DNA from: Aurelia coerulea
Lineage: Eukaryota; Cnidaria; Scyphozoa; Semaeostomeae; Ulmaridae
Length of the DNA: 64,000 nucleotides
Reading direction: 5' to 3'
NCBI GenBank assembly: GCA_039566865.1
Contig: CM076959.1
Location: forward strand, 17,654,501-17,718,500
Under the pieces are notes generated by a model. That model worked only from the letters and a program-made list of their open reading frames with translations, did not search any database and was not told the DNA's origin. Positions 35,340 through 47,800 of the stretch are shown one piece after another. Position 1 is the first letter of the stretch. The number at the start of each line of letters is the position of its first letter. A program made the translations under genes and the position numbers.

Positions 35340-37571
35340 ATGGTGAGTTTGGACAAGTTTACTACTGCTTGATATCAATGTTTTCCCTTTCAATCTTAAT
35401 ATCAGCATCCTTTTCAACATCAAATTCAGAAAGTTCAATATTTTCTTGCCTTTTATTGATAAAAATTTCGGACCAATGCTTTGTTTAACGTATTTTAAAT
35501 GTCTCCCTTGACAGACTGCTAGACTGAAGAAAGCCCGCAAGAGGCGAGGACATGTTAGCCACGGTCACGGGCGTGTTGGTAAGCTACCAAATATTTTTTC
35601 ATTGTATTGTTTGGGAAAGATTGTATTGTATGGTCTAAGACATGAGTTCAAGTTTGGAAAACTCAAATGTAAACGGGGCCTAATGTCGGCTTTACTTGTC
35701 CACATGTAATTACTAGGCCATTCGTCTGTCTTCTTTGATTGATGTCGAGGTTTGTGCCTGGGCTTCTTTCATTCTAATGTAACTCTGATTCATATGTGAG
35801 ATTTTCTTCTTTAGTTAATACTGAAAGTGAAAAGTTTTGGAATGGGCATACGTAATATGCAAGGCCAGGCAGGGCAGTTTGCTGTGTGTGGGCACGATTA
35901 GTGCACAATTACTTGCGCACGCTAAGACTTTCATGTTTGTTGATCCTTAGCCACCATGATCTTGGCCCCTTCATGTTGACAAAACTTCTGTTCAACATGT
36001 TTTGTTCCAGATTGGAAAATTTGCCTTACGCAGCAAAGAAAATATCCAAATTACAGTGACAGTTTTGTAAAAATAACATAATGAAGCAATAGTTTACAGG
36101 CCTCATTAAAACATTCTGCGCCTGTGAGCACAGCAAATGGCTTGGAAAAATCCCCCTCCAATCAAAGCTTTCTGAGAACAATAAATGTTAAGATGTCACA
36201 CTAATGTGTAATGATATTTTATGCTTGTGAGCAGCGCTTGTTGAAGAAGTGATCCCCTGCACATTGCAAACATATTCCAATCTGGGTTTTGTTATCATTC
36301 CAGCAACAAATTCTTTTTGAGGAGCATAAACTTGAAGAGATTTGGCATCAGTGTTTATCTGCATGTCAATCTGTGGCCTTAGACTGAAACATTATTTTCT
36401 TTGCAGGCAAACACCGAAAGCATCCTGGAGGTAGAGGAAATGCTGGAGGACAGCATCACCATAGGATTCTATTCGACAAATACCATCCTGGGTATTTTGG
36501 TAAAGTTGGAATGCGATTTTTCCACAAAACCATGAACAAATATCACTGCCCAAGTGTAAATTTGGATAAACTGTGGTCTCTTGTCAGTGAGCAAACACAA
36601 AAGAATTATGCTGATAAAAAAGATGGCAATGCACCAGTGATAGATGTTGTTCAAGCTGTAAGTATGATGCTTCTGTACATGAAAATAGTCAATCAGTGAA
36701 AATTGCCTTGTATTGAGAATAAAAATTGAGAATAAATGAAAATTTTCCCAAGTTTTTGAAAGGCTCGAAGTGATCATAGAAATTCCCAAGTTAACTCCAG
36801 TAGGCCTACATGCTTTGTAAAATAGCGGAAATCTCAAAACAGATCTCAAAGTTGACCCTCTCTAAATTATAACTCATTTCTTCTAAACTTACAAGCAATT
36901 TCTACGGTCACTTTGAGGAGCTTGCAATAATGCCTGGAAGAAGTTAATAGAATTTCTGCAGCATTTCTACCTTGTCGCTATGACGTAGTATCAATTTGGT
37001 AGAATTTAAGACTAAAATTAAAGTAAACATGACGCAAAATTAATTGATAAAATGTTGATCTTTAGAGCATCTTGAATCTTAATTTTAGAGTGATCTTTGT
37101 CAGCTTAAGGGTGTGGGTTCAAATCTTGGCTAAGTCAGTGCCTCCCTACGTAGAACTCAGCATCAAGTGTTAGGCTGAGTGTAAATGGTCTTCAAGCCAA
37201 TGAACAATGAGCCTTGGAGTTGCCTCTGACAAGAGCTGTGAAGAATTACCTCTTCTCCCAAGATAATGACACATGGTCTTGTCATTGTTGTAGGAACCTC
37301 GCAACTGCTGTGACTGATGGTTGCAAATGCAAACCTTGTACTAGGCTGCATTTTTAAGTTTACAAAGAAAATCTGCAAGCACAAAAATGTTGTTTATTGG
37401 AAATATTATTGCCAGATTTTAAACGTAACAATTTCTTTTCAGGGATTCTACAAAGTTCTTGGCAAGGGTATCCTTCCAAAACAACCTGTCATTGTCAAAG
37501 CAAAGTTTTTCAGTCGACAAGCTGAAGAGAAGATCAAGGCAGTTGGTGGAGCATGTGTTCTTGTGGCTTAA
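35340..37571 (+). CDS. RPL27A: 60S ribosomal protein L27a (uL15), 4 exons
   Basis: Component of the large cytosolic ribosomal subunit. Exons: ATG only at 35340-35342, then 35515-35578, 36407-36657 and 37443-37571 (TAA). They total 447 nt, or 148 aa, the same length as the human protein. Seen: [55 protein letters not shown], and the C-terminus [17 protein letters not shown] ending GGACVLVA. A first coding exon consisting only of the start codon is typical of ribosomal protein genes. A pyrimidine-rich stretch (about 35309-35330, CTCTTTTCCGTCC) just upstream of the ATG looks like the 5' terminal oligopyrimidine tract expected for mTOR-regulated translation; the exact cap site is inferred. The gene is divergent from the choline kinase gene, with starts about 750 bp apart. 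I saw no convincing intronic snoRNA by eye. Confidence 0.97.
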
Positions 37572-37664
37572 TAGAATTCTGTATCAAATATGTACCTGAA
37601 ACAATCTTGTCTTTCTCAGTCAGATTCTCCTTTTGTGCTTCACTGTTTTGATGCTCTGGCACAC

Positions 37665-38050
37665 ATATTTTTTTATAAGCAACAGCTTACAGGAAACGGT
37701 AGGCTCATTTTTTCGAAAGTCAACAAAAAACCGTACCTGAATTTAAACTGCAAAGAAACATTTATTTGCAGTTTTAATTTTCCCAGCGCACTCAAAAATT
37801 TTTTGAAACTGTACAGTTATAGCAACATCTTACTAAGTAATTTTGGGAGCCCTCTTGACAAAGCTAAACAAAACTCTACACTTTTGGAATCAAAAATTAG
37901 AGACACGTAAGAAACTTGTTTGCAAAATTGTCCAAAAATTAACCATTTTGCTAACAAAAGTTTCTTACGTGTCTCTCATATTTTTGATTCCGAAAGTGTT
38001 GAGTGAATTTGTCACAGCAGCTCCCAAATTACTTCCAAGTTAGATCTCAA
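37665..38050. mobile_element. Decayed TIR element carrying a 130-bp hairpin
   Basis: 37874-38003 is a hairpin (CTCTACACTTTTGGAATCAA and TTGATTCCGAAAGTGTTGAG; inner TAAGAAACTTGTTTGCAAAA / TTTTGCTAACAAAAGTTTCTTA). The left flank (TTTTTTTATAAGCAACAGC, CGGTAGGCTC) resembles the end of 33726-34114. It follows the RPL27A stop. Confidence 0.6.
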
Positions 38051-39436
38051 AACAATAAATAACATAATTCGTACTTAACCTTGATTATCACATGATAATT
38101 GGAGTTGCAGCTTGATAAACTAGGTTTATTTTGTGATTCTCGTGTGCCATAAAGTGGTTGCCAAAGGTTGTCAATCCCTTTAGATGAAAAGGACATTGAT
38201 TTCATGGAAAGTTATGAAATTGACCCGCTATGATTGATTCTGAAAAATTGATACCAATTCTCTCAAAGTCCTCCAGCAACAAATCAAAACAAAGCCATCA
38301 AAGGATTCCTTGAAACTATCATGGCTAAGCAGAAGTGTTTTCAAGAAAAGTTTTTGGTATATATCGGAAGAAGGATATGTGTGAACATCTGCCTCGCCTG
38401 CTTCCAGTTGTCTAAATTCAGAAGTGTGTTGTCCAAATATACGATATTATGATGCCCATTATTGTTCATCTTCTGATTTTGAATTCAGCATGGCAGTGTT
38501 GGATCCATCCTTCTTCATTCCATATACATTCATGACTTCTCTTAGCAGCCACTATTCGCATGCACAGCCAGGCAGTTGGCCATACAGGCATCAGGCCATC
38601 TAACGCAGAATCGCTTGTTTTATTTGCTGTTTGAAAAGTCTATTTTCTGCAGAGATGTAGGAACTGCGCAGGGGCACTTTCCCCCCCCCGAAGATTTTGC
38701 AAAATTTAAGTGCCAAATTAAGGGTTCCTTCAGCTTAACGAAAAAAGTGTCATGCCCCCCCCTAAAACTGAGACACTTCCTACGTCCCTGCTTTTTTTTA
38801 GAGATGGCTAATTGCATTAAAAATGATGCGTCAACCAAAAATAACCGATCATATTGTCCCAAAATTTGTTTTTAGGGTACCACATGCGGGCTGCGCGGAG
38901 GCTAACCACATTTTGGTGCGTTTATATTTGAAAAAAGTTTGTCCTCCAGAAAACCCTTTCTCCGTAAATGGTCGGCTCCAACTTTGGTGACTTCAAAGAG
39001 GTGGCCTTATTCATGAAGTCAAGTGACAAGGCTATAAGTTGATTTTCCAAAGAGGGAGGAAAGTACAGGTCAATTTGAACCTATTTGCGTGAAAATAACT
39101 GCTGAAACAGTATTTTTATTATTATACATTATTTATACATGAAAAATCCCTTCAGCAAAAGAATAAACAAACAAGCATAAAAAAGATCTATAAAAATTTG
39201 TAATGCCATGGTAAGGCTGATCTTCACTGGGGAATCATTGAGGGGGAATATATTTGGGCAATTAGACAGGGGTATCTGAGGGTATCTGCTGAGTTTCAAC
39301 ACACGGGAAGACCGCATTGTAAAGCAAAGTCCTAACCAGCCAAACATTTTTTCAAGAACAAATTTTACAGGAGTGATGACAACAAAACAACCATTATATA
39401 CCCTTTCATTTTCATAAAGATAAACAGAAGTTACAT
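38050..39436. other. Spacer between RPL27A and RPS16
   Basis: No gene recognised. Short open frames lack family signatures. 38660-38790 contains C/G-run bordered sequence like the 20.8 kb element (TTTCCCCCCCCCGAAGATTT), probably repeat debris. AATAAA-type signals on the minus strand near 39113-39120 could serve RPS16. Confidence 0.35.
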
Positions 39437-42400
39437 TTAACGGTATGACTTTTGGTAGCGAGCACGTGCACCAGGTCCACCGAATTTCTTGGCCTCGCAG
39501 CGTCTTGGATCTGCAACCAGCAATGATCGATCATATTGGACGAGGATGTCCTTGATTTCCTTCTTTGAGGCTTCATCAACAACTAAAAAGAAAGACAAGA
39601 TTGAAACACTTGTAAAGGCATGTATTATTTCATAGGAAACCGCTTTGGTATGTTAAATTTTTTCTATATATTATATATTCAACTAAACCAATGATTATAC
39701 AATTACCTGCACCTTTCACAGTGGGAAAAAACATAACGTCACCCAGTTCCTGCTGCGAATGGTGCTAAAACTTATGCAAAATACAACTTTCTTGATCAAA
39801 AGTAAATTAGGAAAAGAAAGTAATGGAAAAGAAATTAAATAAAAGGTTTGTAGAAGGAATTTTCTGTAATGGCAAATTCAGTGGATAAATTTTTCCTTTT
39901 GAATATTTAAAGACAAGCATACTGTGATGACAGATGGACACTACTTTTTCAAAACATAACTAAAAATCAAATCTGCAAAGGGAAAAAACTGCAGAATCGC
40001 TCAATTTTTTAATGCAAAATTGCTTAATTTTTTAAAGGATATATTGTGTATATGTATATGGACTTACACTTTTGATAGAAGGCAACCAATGACTTTGAAA
40101 TGGCTTGTCTGATGGCTAAATAAAGGGAAAAATTGTATTAACAAATTTGCAAACAATCTAATGCAGGGTATGTATCTAAACTGATTATGAAGAAATTTCC
40201 TGTTTGATTTTGTTTTATATTTCTATCTCATAAAAATAGATTGATAAGGAAATAAATTGCCTGTCACATTTTTCTATAAACCAGCACTCTGTCAAACCAA
40301 TTTTCCAAGTACAATTGTGTGACCTTCAGTGAAATGCTGGCTCTATTTGACAATCTATTTACTGAACAACAGTCAACAAATCAGAGCAGTTGGCGGAGGG
40401 CATTTTGTGGAGGTGTGCACACATGCAGAGGGCAATTAATTCATTGTGCCTGGGCCGGTCAGGTTCATGGCATATTGCCCTTGAAATATTTCAATTTTTG
40501 TTACTGAATTAGAAAATACACTTCTGCTTTTGCACCAAACAATCTAAACCCTTCTTGTTCCAATTTGAATGAGTAAATGAATGCTTTTTAATATAGGGGA
40601 GTGCTCTCTCCTCGATTAGTCTACCTACTGAGAGAGTTCCTCCTTTTAAAAAAATTCTTCCAAATACAACTTTCAAATTCAGCTATCTGTTTATATTTAT
40701 TTCCATATTTACATTGTCTGTTATTAATAGTTGTTGTTGTTATCTTGCTATCAAATTGTATGTATGTGGAATCTTAAAATCAAATGAACTGAACTGAACC
40801 TCCAATGATACAACATTTCTTTCGCAGAGAGCAATGTCCAATTCAGCAATGCACACATTAAGCAAAATACAGAATGATAGAATCTGACCAGGCTTTGATG
40901 CACCAAAAATAAAAATAAATCATACCATAAATTTGTGAAATATGACCACCTCCCTTCACTCTAACTCTGATATCTACACCAGCAAATCTGTCTTTTCCAA
41001 GCAAAAGAACTGGCTCCATGATCTGAAAGAGATTTACTCTTGATTAAAATAAAATTTAAGAAAATAAAGCACTATTTCTTGAAACTAGTCTTAGTGTTTA
41101 CAAAGTTTCTCCTGGTGATTTTAGGGAGCATCCAAATTGGTTGGATGTTCTTGAGCCCAATCCTAACAACAGCAAATTTGGTCTACAATTTAAGTATTTG
41201 GATAATTGCAATTTCGGTAATCAGTTATTTAGCAACCAAATTGAGCTGTTCAGTGACAAACACCCAAATATTGGCTGAAAGTATCAGATTTTCTTGATAT
41301 TCAATCAAAACATTTGCCACTTTATATTTTAGGCATGACCTTGGCAAATTTTGTATCATACAAGTGCCAGCAAAGTGGTTTATTGCCTGTTTGTCCATAA
41401 CTTATGGCTGTCAATCCCATCAATTCACACTGTCCATAACCATGCTAATTAATTGAACAAGTATGGCCATAAGATTTTCAGCAAGTGAGTAGTAAATGGC
41501 TCTCCCAATGATGTTCAGGTGAGCTATTTCAAAATGAATATATACAAAACAAAGAAAACTCAAGAGTTTTTGAGAGGGCATTTTACTGCTATTCAGGCGA
41601 GCAATCTACAGCTCCCCTCCACCATTTTGAGGGGAGCCCAGAGGGCACAGAGAGTTACTTCCTTTATCAAAATGAATAGTTTCTTAACTTATATTTTCTC
41701 AGTACTGGAGTTTCTTAATTTTCAGGTGATCTGAGAGCCGAGATTCTTATGGGCAGTTTCTTATAATAAAATATGTGTATGGCTCTCCTTAAATGGCCAA
41801 GTCTGTTTTACTGTCTCTATTCAATTGGTAACAATTGAGCCCAGGGGGGGTACTCCCTAACTTTCAATACGGGGGGTCCATGCCACTTATTCTTTGCTGA
41901 CCCCTAAATATTAAGCCTAATGATTTGGGGACCCCAAATATTGAGTTGAGTCAACTTACCTTCATGCTAAGAGTTCTTGGTTCTACCAGATGGAGTGGTA
42001 CACCATTTACTTTGATCAAACCATTGCCTCTCTTGCAATAAGCTACTGCTGTGGCAGTTTTCTACAAGTTAAAGTGTTTGGGATATTAGAATTTCTCTAA
42101 GGGAAGTTTAAGGTTGTGTTCACATGATGCTGGATTCACTTCTTTTTGAATTTGCTGACCCAGTCCAATATAAAAATTTGTTCTGTACACACACTACTAG
42201 GTTGGTGTTTTTACCGCTTACAGCCCTAGCGTATCAACGACATGTAGCATATCAAATCAAGTCATCATTGTGTGAACAGAATTCTAACTAAATGAAAAAA
42301 TGTCTACATCATAAGAAAGTCTGCTGATAACAAGGCTAAAGATGGCACCAATAAGCTTTCTACCATCATGTATTGTATTCCAACAAAGGATCTTTATGAT

Positions 42401-42690
42401 TCTGCGGCAGAGTGTAGCACTTAAACATCCTCAATTTAAATGCAAGTAGACTTTTTTTATGGTTTACTTCTTTCCGGTGAATGAAATTGATGTATCTAAA
42501 GGTTACTGAGAGCAGCATGGTCCAATTTAGATTCAATGTATACCGATAAATAAACGAGAAATAGTACAAATTTGGCCCTAGGCCCTACAACTGAGGTGAG
42601 GAAGGCTAGGAAGGCCTGACAATAGGGCCTAGCCGATTCGAACACACTTACTTTCCTTCCAAAGACTTGAACAGATTGCTCGTGAGCCAT
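39437..42690 (-). CDS. RPS16: 40S ribosomal protein S16 (uS9), 5 exons
   Basis: Component of the small cytosolic ribosomal subunit; the C-terminal tail of the uS9 family reaches the P-site tRNA. Exons in order: 42652-42690, 41960-42061, 40926-41022, 40068-40115, 39437-39582. They total 432 nt, or 143 aa plus TAA (human 146 aa). Seen: [114 protein letters not shown]. The N-terminus ([13 protein letters not shown]) is three residues shorter than in vertebrates. Every splice junction keeps the frame. It is transcribed convergently with RPL27A, the stops being about 1.9 kb apart. Confidence 0.97.
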
Positions 42691-42939
42691 GTTGGAACTA
42701 AAAATGGAGAGAAAACTTACTCATGTTTTGTTCTCAAATAATGTTAGGGAAATTCTAAAAGCGTTAAAGGGTTAATAGTGAAATGAATCATGAACAGTTT
42801 CCCTACCGTGGTGAGTTTGAGATCACGATGCTAAAGAAAGAGCGTGGACAGAACTGCATGAGAATCTTCTAGTGTCCAGACCTCTCAGCTCCTGCGCAGT
42901 TGCTACAAAATTTGCTTGCACTCTCATCCCAATGCCATT

Positions 42940-43600
42940 GTCGATTTTTCTCCAAAAATCAAACAAAAAGAATTACATTTGCGATCAAAATAGCAGGTCC
43001 ATTTTCTCCAAAAATTAAGGCCAAAAGGCTACATTTTAGGCCAAAAACATAATCTCCCATTTTGCCAAAAAACTCAAGGACGTACGCTAATATGCTTTGG
43101 ACCATACATAATAAGGTATAGTTTTCTTCAAAAAAAAATCACGGCTATTGGCATACATTTGGACCAAAAATATCAGGGTCAATTTTCTCAAAAATGAAAG
43201 CTATAGGCTTAAATAAAGGCTATAAGCTTACAGTACATGAACAACCAAGGTCCATTTTGATCTGAGGGCCAACATTGTCCACCAAAAGATCAAGGTCTAT
43301 TTTTCTCGAAAAATTTAGGCTGAAGGCCTAAACTTTAAGTCAAAATATCATCGTCTCTTTTGCCCAAAAGATAAAGGATAGATGCAAATATTTTGGATCA
43401 AAAATATCAGGGTCTATTTTTCTCAAAAATTTAAGACCACAGTCTTACATTTTGGATAAAGAATAAGGCTTACATTTCAGGCAAAAAATCTCAGAATCCA
43501 CGTTCCTCAAATAATCAAGGCTGTAGACGCCATTTTAGTCCAAAAATATCACGGTCGATTTCCTGCCAAAAATCAAGGTTGTAGACTTTTAGAAAACTTT
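42940..43600. repeat. Degenerate tandem repeat of about 55-75 bp
   Basis: Recurrent modules: CCAAAAATATCAGGGTC, ATTTTTCTCAAAAAT, AAGGCTGTAGGCTTACATTTT. At least eight diverged copies run from 42940 to 43590 in the spacer upstream of RPS16. No coding features. Confidence 0.7.
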
Positions 43601-44521
43601 TTTTTTTGCAGTAAAAAGCGGCAAAAGGAAGTTGTTTAGAAGAGACCCTCCCTAGAGTTTTGCCCCAAGTCTATTTAGTCAACTGTAATAAGTCTGTCTG
43701 AAAGTAGAATGATAACTGCAAGGCAGAAATTTGAGGTGAACTTCAAAGAGATTCAGGTAATTTTTAAAGTTTTTGAAGTGAATTCTATAATTATAACTCT
43801 AATTCATTGAAATTCATTGAAATTAATACTATAACTGTTATTGCAATTAATATCAATTCATAGTAATTCAAGAGAAAATAACCTGGAAATTTTTCTTGGC
43901 AGTGTGTTTCCATTTCCAATATTCAAGACCATGAAAAAAGCTGAGTAAGAGCTGAGCTGAATATTGACACAAAAAAGACAAGCAGAAGCAGCTTTCAAGT
44001 ACGAGTTTCTTTACTTTTTGGTGATCTGAGAATTAAGTTTCTTGGAGGCCACACACAAACCGATTTTCCTCAAAAATGTCATTTGGATGTTTGGGGGTTT
44101 GCCCAAGATGTTAAATTTTGATTGAATCCAAGATGTTACTTTTGATTGGATTTTTACATGGAAGGAACGAATTAGTAGAAATAAATTAAACCATTTAAAA
44201 CAAGTAAATTCTGGAAGATGCCTTCGATTGTAAAGCCACGAGGAAAGCGATGATAGTGGAAACCAGGGCTTTATCAAGAGTTTCTTTAATGAAATAAAAT
44301 ACGTCTACTATAAGTTTTATTTGCATCTGCAAAAAGAAACCAATTCAATCGGAAATTTCTCACTATCGACTTTATACAAACGCGGTAGTAGAGCAGTCTT
44401 TTCCATCCCTGTGCCCCTGTTCCTCAAATCCCTGTGTACTTTACAGTTGCAGGGGCACAAGAGGGGAAAAACTGCTGTAGGAACAACCACTACAACGTTT
44501 CTAAACCCATGCTACAACTAG

Positions 44522-44676
44522 ACTGATTACAATTCGTCGTAAATTTCACTCATTTCTTATATACGATTTTAACCTCTTCGCTCAACGAGCAATTCCATTC
44601 AATTAAATAAGTAATTCTACTCAATAGATAAGTAAGTATTTGCAAGCGAGAATTGGGACGAATTGTAATAAGTCTA
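44522..44676. mobile_element. 155-bp TIR element
   Basis: GACTGATTACAATTCGTC and GACGAATTGTAATAAGTC are inverted termini. The 13-bp stretch CTACAACTAGACT occurs directly before it and again at about 44684-44698, so an imperfect duplication flanks the unit. Confidence 0.65.
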
Positions 44677-44844
44677 TACTACAACTAGACTAGCTACACT
44701 AGTCCCTCAGTTTCATTGTTGTTATTGTTGCTGATGGCCAGCAACAAATCAGTTCTAAAAAGCATACAGAGATTGTGTAGCCAGCCTATGCTATGATACA
44801 ACTTGTTCAAAGAAAGCGTTAATTCACAACTTTTGTTATCGTTT

Positions 44845-47800
44845 TTAAAATATAATCGCTTCGCAATGGCTTGGAAGTGTTCCATCCTTGCCAAGGGACT
44901 CTGTTTGCCAACTGACATTCGAACGCACCATGGTTATGAAGCAATATGGCTGTCGATATCCGATGGATGCCTCTCCTAGTGTTGTACCCAATGAAATCAA
45001 AGCATCTTTGACAGAATCTTCCATAACTCCGCCAAGCACGTCTGGGCCAGTATCGACCACCAAGAAAACAAAGATGTCCCTGTGAAAGAAGACAAATATT
45101 GTCATTGTGGGAGGCGTCCAATCATAGAAGCTTCGTTTAGCCCAGGGGGCTTATTTAACTTGGGAGACTCTAGAAGGGGGTTTAAGAAGCCATACGGAAC
45201 ACTTCTTGTTGCTCTGCCCTTGTTTTGATGTATAAAGACGAGACCTCCTCGCTGGAATCTATGCATTAATACGACCACTTGGATATGTAAATCTTGCAAA
45301 TGAAGCTTTACTTCAACTTTTATTGTATGGCAATAAAGATTTTCCTATTTCACTAAATAGACAAATTCTTGAGCTAACGCTACACTTTATCCATGAAACT
45401 GGTCGATTCGAGTGAATTTCTGTCGTCACTTAACCATCCCTTCATAAGCCACCCGTTAATGGACTCGGGGTAGACAGAGCCTTTTGCTCCCTGGGGTTGA
45501 TCGTCCTAGTAGTATTGTAGAGTAATTTTGTAAGTAATGTAGTTCGTAATTTGTATTGTAAATTTTATTTGGAATATATTATATATATATATAAAAAAAA
45601 AGCCATTGTCACCCAGGGACCTATGTGGCTCCTCTGCATGCAGACTAAAAGATACCTAAATTGCTGTCATTTATAGACTTGTCATTTGACTTTGTGAATA
45701 TGCCACCTTTCTAATAAACCCCCTTCTCTTTTAAAGAGAAATTTTAAATAGTAATTTCAAAGTTTACAGATTTGTTTGCAGTTTAGCCACGGAGACCCAA
45801 GTGGCAAAGACGAAAAGAAACAGGTATATACGTTTAGATTTAGTAAATCTAATTAGTGTAGCCAATATTCTGCAGAGCTTACAAGTATAAGGAATGGAAC
45901 ATTGCTCTATTTTCCTGTTAGCCCTTCTATTACAAGTTCGTAGTTATTGCTGTTGACAGATGGGAAAAAGTCGTTGTTTTAGTTGTTGTTGCGACTATGC
46001 CATGACGCCAATTTCACTTGATAAGTGGTGCAATATTTGCTTGCATCTATGGATTACAGCATAGGTTCCAAAATCTTTAAAAAGGCTGGTGTAAAATTGA
46101 GACTGAATGACTTTTTCTTTGAACTGAATGACTTCAAACAAACTTTAGCTAATTCTCTATAACTCTACCGTTGGAATTTTCTGAAATCTTCAATATTTTC
46201 AGAATTAGAGTGTTTTTCTTCTTTCTCAAGAATTCAAGAAAAATTTTCAAAAAAACTTAATGCCATCGTAATTTCTAAACCGTTTGACGTAACATGAAAT
46301 AATTTCGAAGGAAACCATAGTTCATAAATGCCTACAATATGGTGTCAAGCAAAAGTCCGTCACTCATCTGGTTTATGATTTAGAAATTTGATGACGTCAC
46401 ATCCTCAAAAGAGTTGAAATGTAAGATCCGCTGTAATTTTGAAAAATATTCAAAATTTCTGGAAAGTCCAACGGTAGAATTATAGATAAGTATCTAAAGT
46501 TTCTTTCAAGTCATTCAAACAGAAGAATTAGGTCATTGAATTTTACACCCACCTTTTTACGCCGAGAAAAAGATTTGGAACCTATGCTATGGATTACTGT
46601 TTCCGTACCGCATAACACTATTTTTGGAGGCCAAGACTGAACTCAACCTGGTTCCGACGGCCAGTTTCCTACGTCAGCCCAAATAGGTTGCCGGTAGAAT
46701 CCTTTAGGGGAAAGGGGACGAGGTGGAGCTGAACTCGAGGCTGAGCTGAACTCGAGGCTGAGCTGAACTCGAGGCTGAGCTGAACTCGAGGCTGAGCTGA
46801 ACTCGAGGCTGAACTTACCCTGTCCTCAATTCGTTGAGGAAAGACAGCAAATCTTGATCTTGGCCATGGAATACTGCAACAGCTGCACTCTCATATCCTA
46901 CGAAAAAGTTAAAAATGCATTGGTCATAAGGAGTACAACATTTAAATTTCTACCGGCTTAGTCCATAGAAATGGCTAAGTCAAACATTTACCCATTAATT
47001 GAAAAGTCGTTCTGCAATAACTATAAAATCGATTTGAAAAAGTATGATTCTGTAGCTTGACTGTAGACTAAATACAAGGTCCCATCCCAGTTATTGCAAC
47101 AACAACCATATGTTTTATAATTGAATTGATATTGTGCGAACCGAACTTTTATGCTCCTGCGCAACAACTTATTTCCGCTGCAGTGATCGCACTGTAAAAA
47201 TGGAATGGAGTGAAAACATTGGGAGAAGTAAAGTTTGAGAACATATTCATCATTTACAAAGCACAATCGTCATTTGAAATGAAGAATTCCCGAATAATAT
47301 ATTCTTTTCCTGTACGATTTGCAAAGAATGGAGACATCGTTTTGCCTGACCGGGTAAACCTAATGACTGGAACGGTGAGAAATAAACCTATATTGTTTGG
47401 AAAATTGTGTAAATGCTGCTGATTCAGTGGCGGTGCCACGGGAGGGTACTAGCGGAACGAGCCCCCCTTCTTCTCTCCGAGTTCGGTTCTTCAGTTCGTT
47501 CAAATCCGTTGCAAAATTTTCAAATGCGGAGTTAGTTGATTAGACCTTGAATTTTAGGGCAAAGAGGGGCCTTTCTTATTAGTAAAAAGGACATTTCCTA
47601 AGGCCGAAAAAGCGTGGCAAAAAGAAATATAAAATCACTCGAACCATCGGGGCTCAACTGAACAGTAGTAATGTACCTTTTTCGAAATCGAATGTAAGAA
47701 CATTGTATCCTTTGCTGAGCTCGAAGTATTTACCATTGATAACGAGATGAGACAAATCCCTTGGGTCCTGTGGTTGGTGCTTTTCTTGTTGGGCATAGCT

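Noticed and set aside
36658..37442. snoRNA in an RPL27A intron
   Set aside because: Ribosomal protein introns often host snoRNAs, but I found no convincing C/D box pair or H/ACA arrangement by eye.
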